A DNA stretch of 64,000 nucleotides from Roseibium sp. (GTDB lineage Bacteria; Pseudomonadota; Alphaproteobacteria; Rhizobiales; Stappiaceae). Below, one piece after another: positions 1-7,998 of this stretch. The stretch's first letter is position 1, and each line of letters opens with the position of its first letter. Made by a program: the position numbers and the translations under genes. The stretch covers positions 62,001 through 126,000 of the forward strand of contig JAEPNV010000011.1 in assembly GCA_017643215.1 (NCBI GenBank), in the 5' to 3' direction. The notes beneath the pieces were generated by a model, which was given only the letters and a program-made list of their open reading frames with translations, was not told where the DNA came from and made no database searches.

Positions 1-1
1 G

Positions 2-760
2 TCCGACCGAATGGCGCTCGAAGGCGCTCACACCGACGTGTTGGCGCCGGGCGATGCGGACCTGACCGACTGTCTCAACCGGGCGGATCTTGTTTTTGTC
101 GATCATGCCGCCATGGCCGATCCCGGGGCCTGGCTCGTCGCCGCCCGGCTCGCCGGTTGCCTGGCCAAGGCGGTGATCCTGATCGCGCCGTCGGAACGCG
201 ATCGGCTGGACCGGCTTCGGGAGGCTGGATTTGACGCGTATCTGATTCGTCCAGTGCGCAGCGAAACGATGATGCATATTGTCCATGGCTTGACCGGGAC
301 GGACTCGGCCAACGATTTTTGGGAAACGGACACCCATGCGACCGCGCGCGATGGGGACGCGGACCACGAACCGGGCCGGCCGCCGGCGCGGCCCTTGCGC
401 CTGCTTGTTGCCGAGGACAATGATATCAACCGGCTTCTCAGCGAAGCCCTGCTGCGCAAGCTTGGCCACGAACCGACCATGGTCGCAGATGGGAATGCCG
501 CAATCCGGGCCGCGGCCGAGATCCAGTTCGATGCCATCTTGATGGATTTGCACATGCCCGGTGTCGACGGCCTTGAGGCGATCCGCCAAATCCGCGCCCG
601 GGAACACACGCTCAACCTGCCACCGGCGCCAGTCCTGGTCGTCAGCGCCGATGTGATGGAGGACGCCCGCGACAAGGCCCGGCGCGCCGGGGCGGCCGGC
701 TATGTGACAAAACCGCTCACTGCGGATGCGATTCGCGCCGCGCTGAGCGCATTGACTTGA
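2..760 (+). CDS. C-terminal part of a hybrid sensor kinase or multi-receiver regulator (5' end outside window)
   Basis: The frame is open from the first complete codon, so the gene almost certainly begins upstream; the ATG at 11 is probably internal. Two receiver-type folds follow each other. The first (about 11-300) is degenerate: it keeps a receiver-like ending (FDAYLIRPV) but I see no clear phosphoacceptor site. The second (about 395-757) is canonical, with the acidic pair in LLVAEDNDINR, the phosphoacceptor Asp in LMDLHMPG, the Ser of VVSAD and the Lys of VTKPL. No output domain follows, which is typical of the tail of a hybrid histidine kinase. Such proteins take phosphate from a kinase core and pass it to a phosphotransfer protein. 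The target cannot be told from this fragment. Confidence 0.75.
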   Translation, partial: SDRMALEGAHTDVLAPGDADLTDCLNRADLVFVDHAAMADPGAWLVAARLAGCLAKAVILIAPSERDRLDRLREAGFDAYLIRPVRSETMMHIVHGLTGTDSANDFWETDTHATARDGDADHEPGRPPARPLRLLVAEDNDINRLLSEALLRKLGHEPTMVADGNAAIRAAAEIQFDAILMDLHMPGVDGLEAIRQIRAREHTLNLPPAPVLVVSADVMEDARDKARRAGAAGYVTKPLTADAIRAALSALT

Positions 761-830
761 AATGCGCCCGCACCGCCCTGATATGTGCAAAACCACCGAT
801 TTCCACAACGCGGACGGACACGGATTTGCC

Positions 831-875
831 AGTGTCACGGAGTTGTCGGAAACTTGTGCTTGTTACCGTGACACT
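831..875. promoter_or_regulatory. 10 bp perfect inverted repeat and possible PhoB-type box upstream of olsB
   Basis: AGTGTCACGG (831-840) is exactly complementary to CCGTGACACT (866-875), with a 25-base spacer. Inside it, GTGTCAC (832-838), TTGTCGG (843-849) and TTGTGCT (854-860) recur every 11 bases. This resembles the 11-base spacing of PhoB half-sites (CTGTCAT-like). Ornithine lipid synthesis is phosphate-controlled in rhizobia, so a Pho box is plausible, but the half-sites match the consensus poorly. It could instead be a stem-loop in the olsB leader or the end of the upstream transcript. Confidence 0.4.
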
Positions 876-961
876 TTGGGGATTGTCGCGGCAGCTAGCC
901 GCGGCAATGGGATAGTGGCGGATCCTTGCTTGCCCCGGCGCCGCCAAGGGCAATCGGACCG

Positions 962-1927
962 ATGAAACACAGGGGCCGGACATCCATGATGCGGTCGGGC
1001 ATGTTTTCACCAATGGATCTGGTCAAAAAGTTCACGCCCACCACGTGGCAGCGGCCAGCCGCACTCGGCATCGCCCGCCCAAGCCACGCGCATACACCGT
1101 TTTACGCCGCCCATGAAAGCCTTGGCCGCATCGGACCACTGGAAGTCCGCCTGGCGCGCAACTTTGCCGAAGTGAAGAAGGCCCAGCGGCTGCGCTATCA
1201 GGTGTTTTACGAGGAAATGTCCGCCATCGCCGACGTACAAACACTCACAACGCGCCGCGATGCCGATCCGTTCGATGCCCATTGCGACCACATGCTGGTG
1301 GTCGATCATGCCTCCGCCAGGCGCAACCGGCTTGGACGCCTGGTCCCGGAGATTGTCGGAACCTACCGGTTGCTGCGTCAGGACGTCGCCGACCGGCAAG
1401 GCGGGTTTTATACGGCGAACGAATACGACATTCAGCCGCTGATCGCGGCAAACCCGGACAAGCGGTTTTTGGAGCTCGGCCGTTCCTGCGTGCTCAAACC
1501 CTACCGCAACAAGAAGACGGTCGAGCTTCTCTGGCATGGTGTCTGGTCGTACATTTTAATGCACAACATCGATGTCATGCTTGGCTGCGCCTCCATGGAG
1601 GGTACGGATCCTGACCGGCTGGCCGGCCAGTTGTCGTTCCTCCACCACCACGCCCTCGCGCCGGAACCATGGCGCGTGGCGGCCCTGCCGTCGCTTTATG
1701 TGGAGATGAACCGCATGGCCAAGGACGCCGTCGATCCGAAGGCCGCTCTGCGGGCGCTGCCGCCGCTGATCAAGGGCTACTTGCGTCTTGGTGCCTTTAT
1801 CGGTGACGGGGCGGTTCTCGACCACCAGTTCGGCACCACCGATGTGCTGGTGATCATGCCGGTCTCCGAGTTGAACACACGCTACGTGAATTACTACGGC
1901 GCCGACGCCAGCCGATACGCCAGCTAA
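962..1927 (+). CDS. olsB: L-ornithine N(alpha)-acyltransferase OlsB (ornithine lipid synthesis)
   Basis: A GNAT-fold acyltransferase that transfers a 3-hydroxyacyl chain from acyl carrier protein to the alpha-amino group of ornithine. This gives lyso-ornithine lipid, the first step in making the phosphate-free ornithine lipids of many alphaproteobacterial membranes. The family opening is present (GPLEVRLARNFAEVKKAQ, then LRYQVFYEEM), as is the downstream ELGRSCVLKPYRNKKTVELL block. The usual partner olsA is not next to it. I chose ATG 962, with AAGGG about 9 bases upstream; ATG 986 is a reasonable alternative and TTG 926 less likely. The protein is about 321 residues, slightly longer than the usual ~295-300. 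A possible PhoB-like box lies 87-131 bases upstream. Confidence 0.88.
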   Translation: MKHRGRTSMMRSGMFSPMDLVKKFTPTTWQRPAALGIARPSHAHTPFYAAHESLGRIGPLEVRLARNFAEVKKAQRLRYQVFYEEMSAIADVQTLTTRRDADPFDAHCDHMLVVDHASARRNRLGRLVPEIVGTYRLLRQDVADRQGGFYTANEYDIQPLIAANPDKRFLELGRSCVLKPYRNKKTVELLWHGVWSYILMHNIDVMLGCASMEGTDPDRLAGQLSFLHHHALAPEPWRVAALPSLYVEMNRMAKDAVDPKAALRALPPLIKGYLRLGAFIGDGAVLDHQFGTTDVLVIMPVSELNTRYVNYYGADASRYAS

Positions 1928-1981
1928 GACCAATTCAACCCAGGGCGCCGGCACGGCGGGCTTATGCCGCGATAAGCCCGA

Positions 1982-2296
1982 TCAGCCGCCGCCGGGCTGC
2001 GGCCCGTCATACCCTTCCACGATGATCAGATCGCCCTCGGCGGCCGCCATCCGCAAGGCCAGGGCCTTCGCGTATTCAGGGGAGCGATAACAGGCCAGCG
2101 CCTGCGCGTGGCTGTCAAATTCAATCACCACATTGCGCGCCCGCGACCGCCCTTCCAAGGCCTCAAATCCGCCGCCGCGGACCAGGAAACGGGCGCCATA
2201 TTTGGCAAATGCCTCCGCATTCGCCGCCACATATGCCTTATAAGCCTCCGGGTCCGAAACATCGACCCGCGCAATCCAATAGCCTTTTGCCACCAT
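1982..2296 (-). CDS. DUF1330 domain-containing protein
   Basis: A 104-residue protein matching the DUF1330 family of small dimeric alpha/beta-barrel (ferredoxin-like) proteins. It has the typical opening AKGYWIARVDVSDPEAYKAY, the central Arg/Glu-rich strand (ARNVVIEFDSHAQAL) and the ending EGDLIIVEGYDG. Members are cytoplasmic; their substrate is unknown, and a role as a small-molecule binding protein or monooxygenase-like enzyme has been suggested for relatives. It lies convergent to olsB and divergent from the penicillin-binding protein gene, so it is probably transcribed alone. Nothing unusual is seen in length or composition. Confidence 0.85.
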   Translation of the reverse strand: MVAKGYWIARVDVSDPEAYKAYVAANAEAFAKYGARFLVRGGGFEALEGRSRARNVVIEFDSHAQALACYRSPEYAKALALRMAAAEGDLIIVEGYDGPQPGGG

Positions 2297-2489
2297 TTTC
2301 TCCCTATCCTGGCCAAATCACCGCACCGCGTTGCTGTGGTCGACCGTCCGATCTCATTCAACAGTGGGCGCCGGAGCGTCCTCGCCGCGGCACACTTAAC
2401 GCCCCCTTAAACCGGCTTCCACTAACGTTGCGCCATGACAACGCGGCAGAGCCGCCGAAGCGATGTGTATTGGGTAAAGCAGGTCGGCT

Positions 2490-4673
2490 ATGGCAGGCAA
2501 GCGCAGCCGGAAAATCGAGCCCACGTTCCAAAAATCCCGGTCGGGCGACCTGAACCTGCGCCCGGGTCCGCGTGACCGGGCGGCCGGATCGGCGTCCGCG
2601 CCTTCAAAGCCGAAAAAACAGTCCGCAAAATCCAAGGCGCGGGCGTCCAAGCCGGCCTCCAAGACGTCCCGGCGGGGCAAAGGCCGGTCTGGCGCCAACC
2701 GGCGGAAATCCAAGGCCAAGTCGCAGCGCCGGTCGCTTTTTGCCCGTCTTGTCCGGCGCGGGGTTTACTGGTCCTGCGTTCTAAGTATTTGGGCCGGCAT
2801 CTTCGCAATAGGGGTCGTGGGCTATTATGCCGCCTATCTGCCGCCAACATCGGAATGGGCGGTCCCGGCGCGCCCACCCAATGTCAAGATCGTCTCGGTC
2901 GACGGAACGCTGATCGCAAACCGGGGAGACACGGGCGGTGAGGCCGTCCGGCTGGAACAATTGCCGCCCTATCTCGCCGACGCGGTGGTCGCGATCGAGG
3001 ACCGGCGGTTCCGGTCGCATTTTGGCGTCGACCCCCTGGGTCTTGCCCGCGCCGTTTATGTCAATCTGACCGCCGGCACGCTGGTCCAGGGCGGCTCCAC
3101 GCTGACCCAGCAGCTCGCCAAGAACCTGTTCCTGCAACCGGACCGGACCCTCAAACGCAAGATCCAGGAGCTTGTTCTGGCGCTCTGGCTGGAGGCCGAA
3201 TATTCCAAGGACGAGATCCTGGAGATGTATCTCAACCGGGTCTATCTCGGCGCGGGCGCCTATGGTGTCGACGCGGCCGCTCGGCGCTATTTCGGCAAGT
3301 CCGCCCGGCTCGTGACGATCGCCGAAGCGGCAACGCTCGCCGGGCTCCTCAAAGCCCCATCGCGCTTTTCGCCGGCCCGCAATCCCGAGCTTGCGGAAAA
3401 CCGCGCCCACCTCGTCCTCGCGGCCATGCACGAAGAGGATTACATCACCGCCGAGGAAGCCAAAAACGCCATCGCCTCGCCGGCGGCCGTGGTGACCCGC
3501 CATATCACGGCGGCGGAAAACTACCCCGCGGACTGGGTGATGGACGTGCTGCCGCATTTTATCGGCGCGCTCGACACGGATGTGATCGTCGACACGACGA
3601 TCGACCTTGAGATCCAGCGGGCCGCCGAGGACGCGCTCCGATCGGCGCTGTCGGAAAACACGGCAAAGCTCGGCGTTCACCAGGGCGCGGTGGTCACGCT
3701 GGACACGGCTGGCGCGGTCAAGGCCATGGTTGGCGGTGCCGACTACCGGCAAAGCCAGTTCAACCGGGCGGTTTATGCCAAGCGCCAGCCCGGATCCGCC
3801 TTCAAGCCGTTCGTCTATCTGGCCGCCTTGGAACGGGGTATGACGCCGCAAACCGTGCGCCAGGATCAACCGGTCACCATTGGCGGATGGTCACCGAAAA
3901 ACTACTCGAACAAGCACTACGGCCCGGTCACCCTGACGCGGGCACTCAGCCTGTCCTTGAACACGGTCGCCGCGCGGCTTGCCCATGAGGTCGGCGCCGG
4001 CAATGTGGCCAAAACCGCCAAACGGCTCGGCATCACGTCCGACCTCACCACAAATCTGTCGCTCTCCCTGGGAACGTCGGAAGTGACGCCGCTGGAAATC
4101 GCGTCGGCCTACGTGCCGTTTTCGAACGGCGGTTATGGCGTCTTGCCGCATATTATCCGGAAAATCCGCACCAAGGACGGCAAGATCCTTTACGCCCGCA
4201 AGGGCGATGGTCCGGGCCGCGTGGTGCGCCGGGATCTGGTTGGGCACATGAACCTGATGATGAGCGAAACGCTTTTGACCGGAACCGGCCGTCAGGCTCG
4301 GCTTGAAAGCGGCCGGCCGGCCGGCGGCAAGACCGGCACCAGCCAGAACTTCCGGGATGCGTGGTTCATCGGCTACACCGGAAATCTGACCACCGCCGTC
4401 TGGCTCGGCAACGACGACAATTCGCCCACCCAAAAAGCCACCGGCGGTACGCTGCCGGCGCAAATCTGGCGGCAAACCATGGATACGGCGCATACCGGCC
4501 TTCCGGTGGCCGACCTGCCTGGCGTCGCGCATGCGCCGATGGTGGCGGCACGGCCGCCCGCGCGAAGCCCGATCCGGCCCCAGGCTGTCGGGTCCGAGGG
4601 CGAGGTGATCCGGCCCGCGCCTGGTATCGGGGGCGGACCGCTGGATCTGCTGCGCACGCTGTTCGGCGGATAG
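2490..4673 (+). CDS. Class A penicillin-binding protein, PBP1A family (glycosyltransferase + transpeptidase)
   Basis: A bifunctional peptidoglycan synthase of 727 residues, anchored in the inner membrane and acting in the periplasm. Residues 1-85 form an unusually long, Lys/Arg/Ser-rich cytoplasmic tail, followed by a membrane anchor at about 90-115 (VYWSCVLSIWAGIFAIGVVG). The GT51 glycosyltransferase domain shows EDRRFRSHFGVDPLGLARA with the catalytic Glu and GGSTLTQQLAKNLFL. The transpeptidase domain has the acylation motif SAFK, then SLN (SxN) and KTGTSQNFRDAW (KTG). A proline-rich tail ends the protein. Gene context does not show whether it serves division or elongation. It is convergent with the next gene, leaving only 36 bases between them. 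Confidence 0.93.
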   Translation: MAGKRSRKIEPTFQKSRSGDLNLRPGPRDRAAGSASAPSKPKKQSAKSKARASKPASKTSRRGKGRSGANRRKSKAKSQRRSLFARLVRRGVYWSCVLSIWAGIFAIGVVGYYAAYLPPTSEWAVPARPPNVKIVSVDGTLIANRGDTGGEAVRLEQLPPYLADAVVAIEDRRFRSHFGVDPLGLARAVYVNLTAGTLVQGGSTLTQQLAKNLFLQPDRTLKRKIQELVLALWLEAEYSKDEILEMYLNRVYLGAGAYGVDAAARRYFGKSARLVTIAEAATLAGLLKAPSRFSPARNPELAENRAHLVLAAMHEEDYITAEEAKNAIASPAAVVTRHITAAENYPADWVMDVLPHFIGALDTDVIVDTTIDLEIQRAAEDALRSALSENTAKLGVHQGAVVTLDTAGAVKAMVGGADYRQSQFNRAVYAKRQPGSAFKPFVYLAALERGMTPQTVRQDQPVTIGGWSPKNYSNKHYGPVTLTRALSLSLNTVAARLAHEVGAGNVAKTAKRLGITSDLTTNLSLSLGTSEVTPLEIASAYVPFSNGGYGVLPHIIRKIRTKDGKILYARKGDGPGRVVRRDLVGHMNLMMSETLLTGTGRQARLESGRPAGGKTGTSQNFRDAWFIGYTGNLTTAVWLGNDDNSPTQKATGGTLPAQIWRQTMDTAHTGLPVADLPGVAHAPMVAARPPARSPIRPQAVGSEGEVIRPAPGIGGGPLDLLRTLFGG

Positions 4674-4709
4674 GCCGTGGAAAAAGGGCCGATGCGCCTT
4701 TAAGAAATC

Positions 4710-5447
4710 TTACCCGTAGGCGTGAAGCCGGTGACCGTTGTCCTTCAGCCACTTACGGGCGGAGGGCGTGTGCGGTGCAAGCCTTTCGCAGACCGTCCAG
4801 AACCGGTCTGAATGATTCATTTCCGCAAGATGCGCCACTTCATGGGCGGCGACATAATCCAGGATCTCGGGCGGGGCGAGAATCAGCCGCCAGGAAAACG
4901 ATAACCGGCCGTTCGCTGCGCACGATCCCCAGCGGCTCTTGGTGTCCCGCACGCTGATCCCCGTGATGCGCTTGCCGATCTTGGCCGCATGGCGCGAACA
5001 GGCCGAAGTCAGATCCGCGCGCGCTTCCGCCTTCAAAAACGTCAACAGCTTGCGCGGGAGGTGCTCGGGCGCGCCCGGGACAAAGATCGAAGGATTATCC
5101 GAATCATCGCGCACCGCCGACACCAATCCTCGGAGGCCGCCGGCTGCGATGACCAAGTGATCAGCGCCCCTTAAGGGGATCGTGCTTGACGGGGCGAATG
5201 GAATGCGTTCGGGGCGGCTTTCCAGCCGATCGACCAGCCAGTGGACGTGTTGGCGCGCAAATCGTTCCGCCCGGGCCAGATCACCGGACGGCGGGACCGT
5301 CAGGACGGGTTCCGACGTTCCTGCGGGAATGCGCAGGAGATACCGCCGGGCCCGCGTATCGCTCCGCAGGCGAATCCGGATGGACCGGGTTCCGGTCTCC
5401 AAATCGACATGGCCGGGAAGGGGGATTTGCTGACGAAACGGACGCAC
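4710..5447 (-). CDS. YgjP-like M48-type metal-dependent hydrolase (DUF45/SprT-like)
   Basis: A 245-residue predicted zinc metallopeptidase of the YgjP/WLM-like family. The metal site is HEVAHLAEMNHSDRFW, an HExxH-type helix with a downstream His. The preceding block SVRDTKSRWGSCAANGRLSFSW is diagnostic of this family. The N-terminal ~90 residues form a beta-rich region typical of these proteins (RRYLLRIPAGTSEPVLTVPPSG). The cellular substrate is unknown. It is transcribed towards the penicillin-binding protein gene, with no co-directional partner close by. Confidence 0.87.
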   Translation of the reverse strand: MRPFRQQIPLPGHVDLETGTRSIRIRLRSDTRARRYLLRIPAGTSEPVLTVPPSGDLARAERFARQHVHWLVDRLESRPERIPFAPSSTIPLRGADHLVIAAGGLRGLVSAVRDDSDNPSIFVPGAPEHLPRKLLTFLKAEARADLTSACSRHAAKIGKRITGISVRDTKSRWGSCAANGRLSFSWRLILAPPEILDYVAAHEVAHLAEMNHSDRFWTVCERLAPHTPSARKWLKDNGHRLHAYG

Positions 5448-5530
5448 ACCCGCAGTAATGAGCGATTCGGTGTGGGCAAGCCAAGGCCGCGGGCGTGAAA
5501 ATGCGATGAAATGATCCGGACCAAAACGAC

Positions 5531-5557
5531 GAAAGCGGCGCTCAATGCGCCGCTTTC
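5531..5557. terminator. Perfect 11 bp stem-loop between the DUF2852 gene and the YgjP-like gene
   Basis: GAAAGCGGCGC (5531-5541) pairs exactly with GCGCCGCTTTC (5547-5557) around a 5-base loop. On the minus strand the stem follows the DUF2852 gene by about 30 bases and is followed by TCGTCGTTTTGG. This fits a terminator for that gene, although the U-tract is weak. Confidence 0.65.
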
Positions 5558-5587
5558 GGTCAACGTATTCACGTTCCAGTGCGCGGT

Positions 5588-6019
5588 TTAGGCGGCATCC
5601 GGTGCCGGACCGCGTCCGCGATTGTTCATGAACCGGTCGAACTCTTCCTGGTCCCGCGCCCGGCGCAGTTCCCGCAGGAAGTCGTCGAATTCCGCGCGCA
5701 TGGCGTCAAGCTTTGCTTTCTCTTCTTCCAAACGCTTCAGCTCTTTTTCGCGGTAATCATCAAATGCGACGTTGCCTGTGCGTGCATAGCCGGTGGTCTG
5801 TGCCATCTGGTCCATCGCTCCCTTGATCGGACTGGTCTTCCATTGCGCGCGCGCATCCCGCGCCATGCCCTGGAAACGGTCGCCCCAAAGAATGTAAGCC
5901 AGCATGGCCAATCCCAGCGGCCAAAACACCACAAAGCCAAGAACCATCAAGCCGATGGTCATCGGAGTCCAAGCCGGTTTAATCATACAACCTGTCGTCG
6001 TTGTCATTGTCCCATCCAT
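5588..6019 (-). CDS. DUF2852 domain-containing membrane protein
   Basis: A 143-residue alphaproteobacterial protein of unknown function. The DUF2852 signature is clear: PAWTPMTIGLMVLGFVVFWP followed by a glycine/leucine-rich membrane segment ending in AYILWGDRF (about residues 15-45). The C-terminal half is highly charged and probably coiled coil (FDDYREKELKRLEEEKAKLD), with the family-typical FDDFLRELRRARDQEEFDRF. Expect one or two membrane passes with a cytoplasmic helical tail. Starts at 6019, 6007 or 5986 are all possible; the first was kept because the others truncate little. Confidence 0.85.
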   Translation of the reverse strand: MDGTMTTTTGCMIKPAWTPMTIGLMVLGFVVFWPLGLAMLAYILWGDRFQGMARDARAQWKTSPIKGAMDQMAQTTGYARTGNVAFDDYREKELKRLEEEKAKLDAMRAEFDDFLRELRRARDQEEFDRFMNNRGRGPAPDAA

Positions 6020-6114
6020 GAAGTGACATCCACGTTCTTGAAGTGGGTGCTCTTCACGCGCTGTTCAAGTTGGCGTGTCCTGAATCCGCGGTCCGGCCGA
6101 TCCAATCCGCCATC

Positions 6115-6149
6115 AAAAAAGGTCCCCCCCAAAACCCGGCGGAGACCTT
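6115..6149 (-). terminator. Intrinsic terminator downstream of phaZ
   Basis: Read on the minus strand, AAGGTC (6149-6144) pairs with GACCTT (6124-6119) around a loop containing a run of G, and is followed by a T-run (6120-6115). It begins 26 bases after the phaZ stop codon. The stem is short, so its strength is uncertain. Confidence 0.6.
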
Positions 6150-6174
6150 GCTGAAATCCGGAGCCGAAATGGCG

Positions 6175-7740
6175 TCAGCTGACGGCTTCGGCGAGCTTGC
6201 GGGCCTGGTCGATCCAGTCTTCCCTGGCCATCCGACCTCGAAAATCCAATTTGGAATCAAGAGCTTCAATTTGGCGATCGGTCAAACCAGCAATCTGCCA
6301 ATAGTGAAAGATGCCGGCCTTGTTCAACGTCGTTTCAAGTTTCGGCCCGATGCCATTGATCGCCTTGAGATCGTCCGCAACGCCTTTTGGTTTCGCCAAC
6401 AAAATTTTCTCCAACGAATCACTGGCCGGTGCGGATTTCTGGCGCGGTTTCGGCGGAGCTTTGGCCGCTGACGCGGCCTGGCCGGAGATGGGCTCCTTGA
6501 GGCTTTGTGGATTGGAACGGATGAAGTCCATCACGCGCGGGGCGATTTCCGCGCGCCAGCGCGACCCGTTGAACACCCCGTAATGGCCAACGCTGGGCTG
6601 TTCATAATGGGCTTTCATCGCATCGGGCAGACTGGTGCACAAATCATGGGCCGCGCGTGTTTGCCCGCGTCCGGTGATGTCGTCCTTTTCGCCTTCGACG
6701 GTCAAAAGGGCCGTCCGCCGGATTTTCGTGCAATCGACCGGTGTCTCCCCATGCATCATCGTGCCCATCGGTAAGGAATGGTCGATGAAAACGGTTTCGA
6801 CGGTTTGCAGATAGAATTCGGCGGTCAAATCCATGACGGCCAGATATTCATCATAAAACTCCCGGTGCTTTTCGGCGCTGTCGCCGTCGCCTTCCACAAG
6901 ATGCTGGAAGAACTCCCGGTGCGCCGTCACGTGCCGGTCGAGGTTCATGCCCATGAAGCCGGAAAGCTGCAGGAAGCCGGGATAGACATCCCGCATGAAA
7001 CCGGGATGCGGGAAGGGGACCTTCATAACGACGTTGCGGCGGAACCAGTCAATGCCCTTGGACATGGCCAGATCGTTGACCGCCGTCGGCGCGACCCGTG
7101 TGTCGATCGGGCCGCCCATCAAGGTCATGGTGGCCGGAACATACGGATCGTCGCGCCCCTCCATGACCGCGACCGCGGCCAGAACCGGCACGGAGGGCTG
7201 ACAGACACCGAGAACATGGGTGTCCGGGCCGAGAAAATGCAGGATCGAGATCAGATAGTCGATGTAGTCGTCGAGATTGAACCGCCCGTCCTGAACCGGC
7301 ACCATGCGGGCGTCGATCCAATCGGTGATGTAAACATCGGCTTTCGGCAGCAACGCCTCGACCGTGCCGCGCAGGAGTGTCGCGTAATGTCCGGACATCG
7401 GGGCGACGACCAGGATCTTCGGATCGGTTCTGCGCGTGGCCGTGCCCCGTTCAAAATGCACCAGATCGCAAAACGGCCGGCTCCACACGATGCTCTCGCG
7501 GACCGGGACGCGAACACCGCTGACAACCGTGTCGGGCAATCCGAAATCGGGTTTTCCGTAGCGCCGCGTCATCCGCTCCAGAACCTCGCATCCCGCTGCG
7601 ACGGACCGGCCGTAATTCGTGTGGGTCAGCGGATTGAGCGGGTTTTGAAAATAGAGCCGCGTCATGTCCGCAGCCGCCCGCAAAGGGCCCATGGCGGCAT
7701 GGTTGAGCTCATAAAGGTGGTAATACGGCACGCGCCTCAC
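6175..7740 (-). CDS. phaZ: Intracellular polyhydroxyalkanoate (PHB) depolymerase PhaZ with C-terminal helix-hairpin-helix domain
   Basis: Breaks down stored poly-3-hydroxybutyrate in cytoplasmic granules. Residues 1-415 match the intracellular depolymerase family: the N-terminal LYELNHAAMGPLRAAADMTR, a lipase-box-like VLGVCQPS with nucleophilic Cys180 (these enzymes use Cys instead of Ser), the Asp region (TVEGEKDDITGRGQT) and the His region (PSVGHYGVFNGSRWR). Family members usually end near residue 420. Here an Ala/Pro/Lys-rich linker (about 420-455) leads to a 66-residue helix-hairpin-helix module (456-521: INGIGPKLETTLN, DFRGRMAREDWIDQARKLAE). The same kind of module is found on NuoE and ribosomal protein L21 of related bacteria. 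The fusion is discussed as a finding. A terminator-like hairpin follows the gene. Confidence 0.93.
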   Translation of the reverse strand: MRRVPYYHLYELNHAAMGPLRAAADMTRLYFQNPLNPLTHTNYGRSVAAGCEVLERMTRRYGKPDFGLPDTVVSGVRVPVRESIVWSRPFCDLVHFERGTATRRTDPKILVVAPMSGHYATLLRGTVEALLPKADVYITDWIDARMVPVQDGRFNLDDYIDYLISILHFLGPDTHVLGVCQPSVPVLAAVAVMEGRDDPYVPATMTLMGGPIDTRVAPTAVNDLAMSKGIDWFRRNVVMKVPFPHPGFMRDVYPGFLQLSGFMGMNLDRHVTAHREFFQHLVEGDGDSAEKHREFYDEYLAVMDLTAEFYLQTVETVFIDHSLPMGTMMHGETPVDCTKIRRTALLTVEGEKDDITGRGQTRAAHDLCTSLPDAMKAHYEQPSVGHYGVFNGSRWRAEIAPRVMDFIRSNPQSLKEPISGQAASAAKAPPKPRQKSAPASDSLEKILLAKPKGVADDLKAINGIGPKLETTLNKAGIFHYWQIAGLTDRQIEALDSKLDFRGRMAREDWIDQARKLAEAVS

Positions 7741-7805
7741 TCCTAAAACACCCCATTCAAGGCGGCGGCATCGCCATATCCGGCATATACCCCCCGCAGC
7801 CCATT

Positions 7806-7816
7806 TTGCATCGCAA
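7806..7816. promoter_or_regulatory. Possible PhaR-type palindrome upstream of phaZ
   Basis: TTGCATCGCAA is an exact palindrome (TTGC-N3-GCAA) lying 66-76 bases upstream of the phaZ start. PhaR/PhbF regulators of PHB genes bind TGC...GCA-type dyads with short spacers, so it may link phaZ to polymer availability. The site is short, so a chance match is possible. The 7741-7998 gap otherwise shows no convincing gene. Confidence 0.35.
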
Positions 7817-7998
7817 CAGAATAGGACGAATGAAACCGCGTCCGCAATACTGCTATTTTATAAGACAATTCCGCAATTAATCGCCGCTCAGCCCTGCGCG
7901 TCCAAGCGCGCAGCACCGCATTGGAAGCGAGATAAAACGGGGAAGTCGCATTGCATTCAATATGATGAAAAGATGACATAAGGGCGCGTCCGCGCCGT

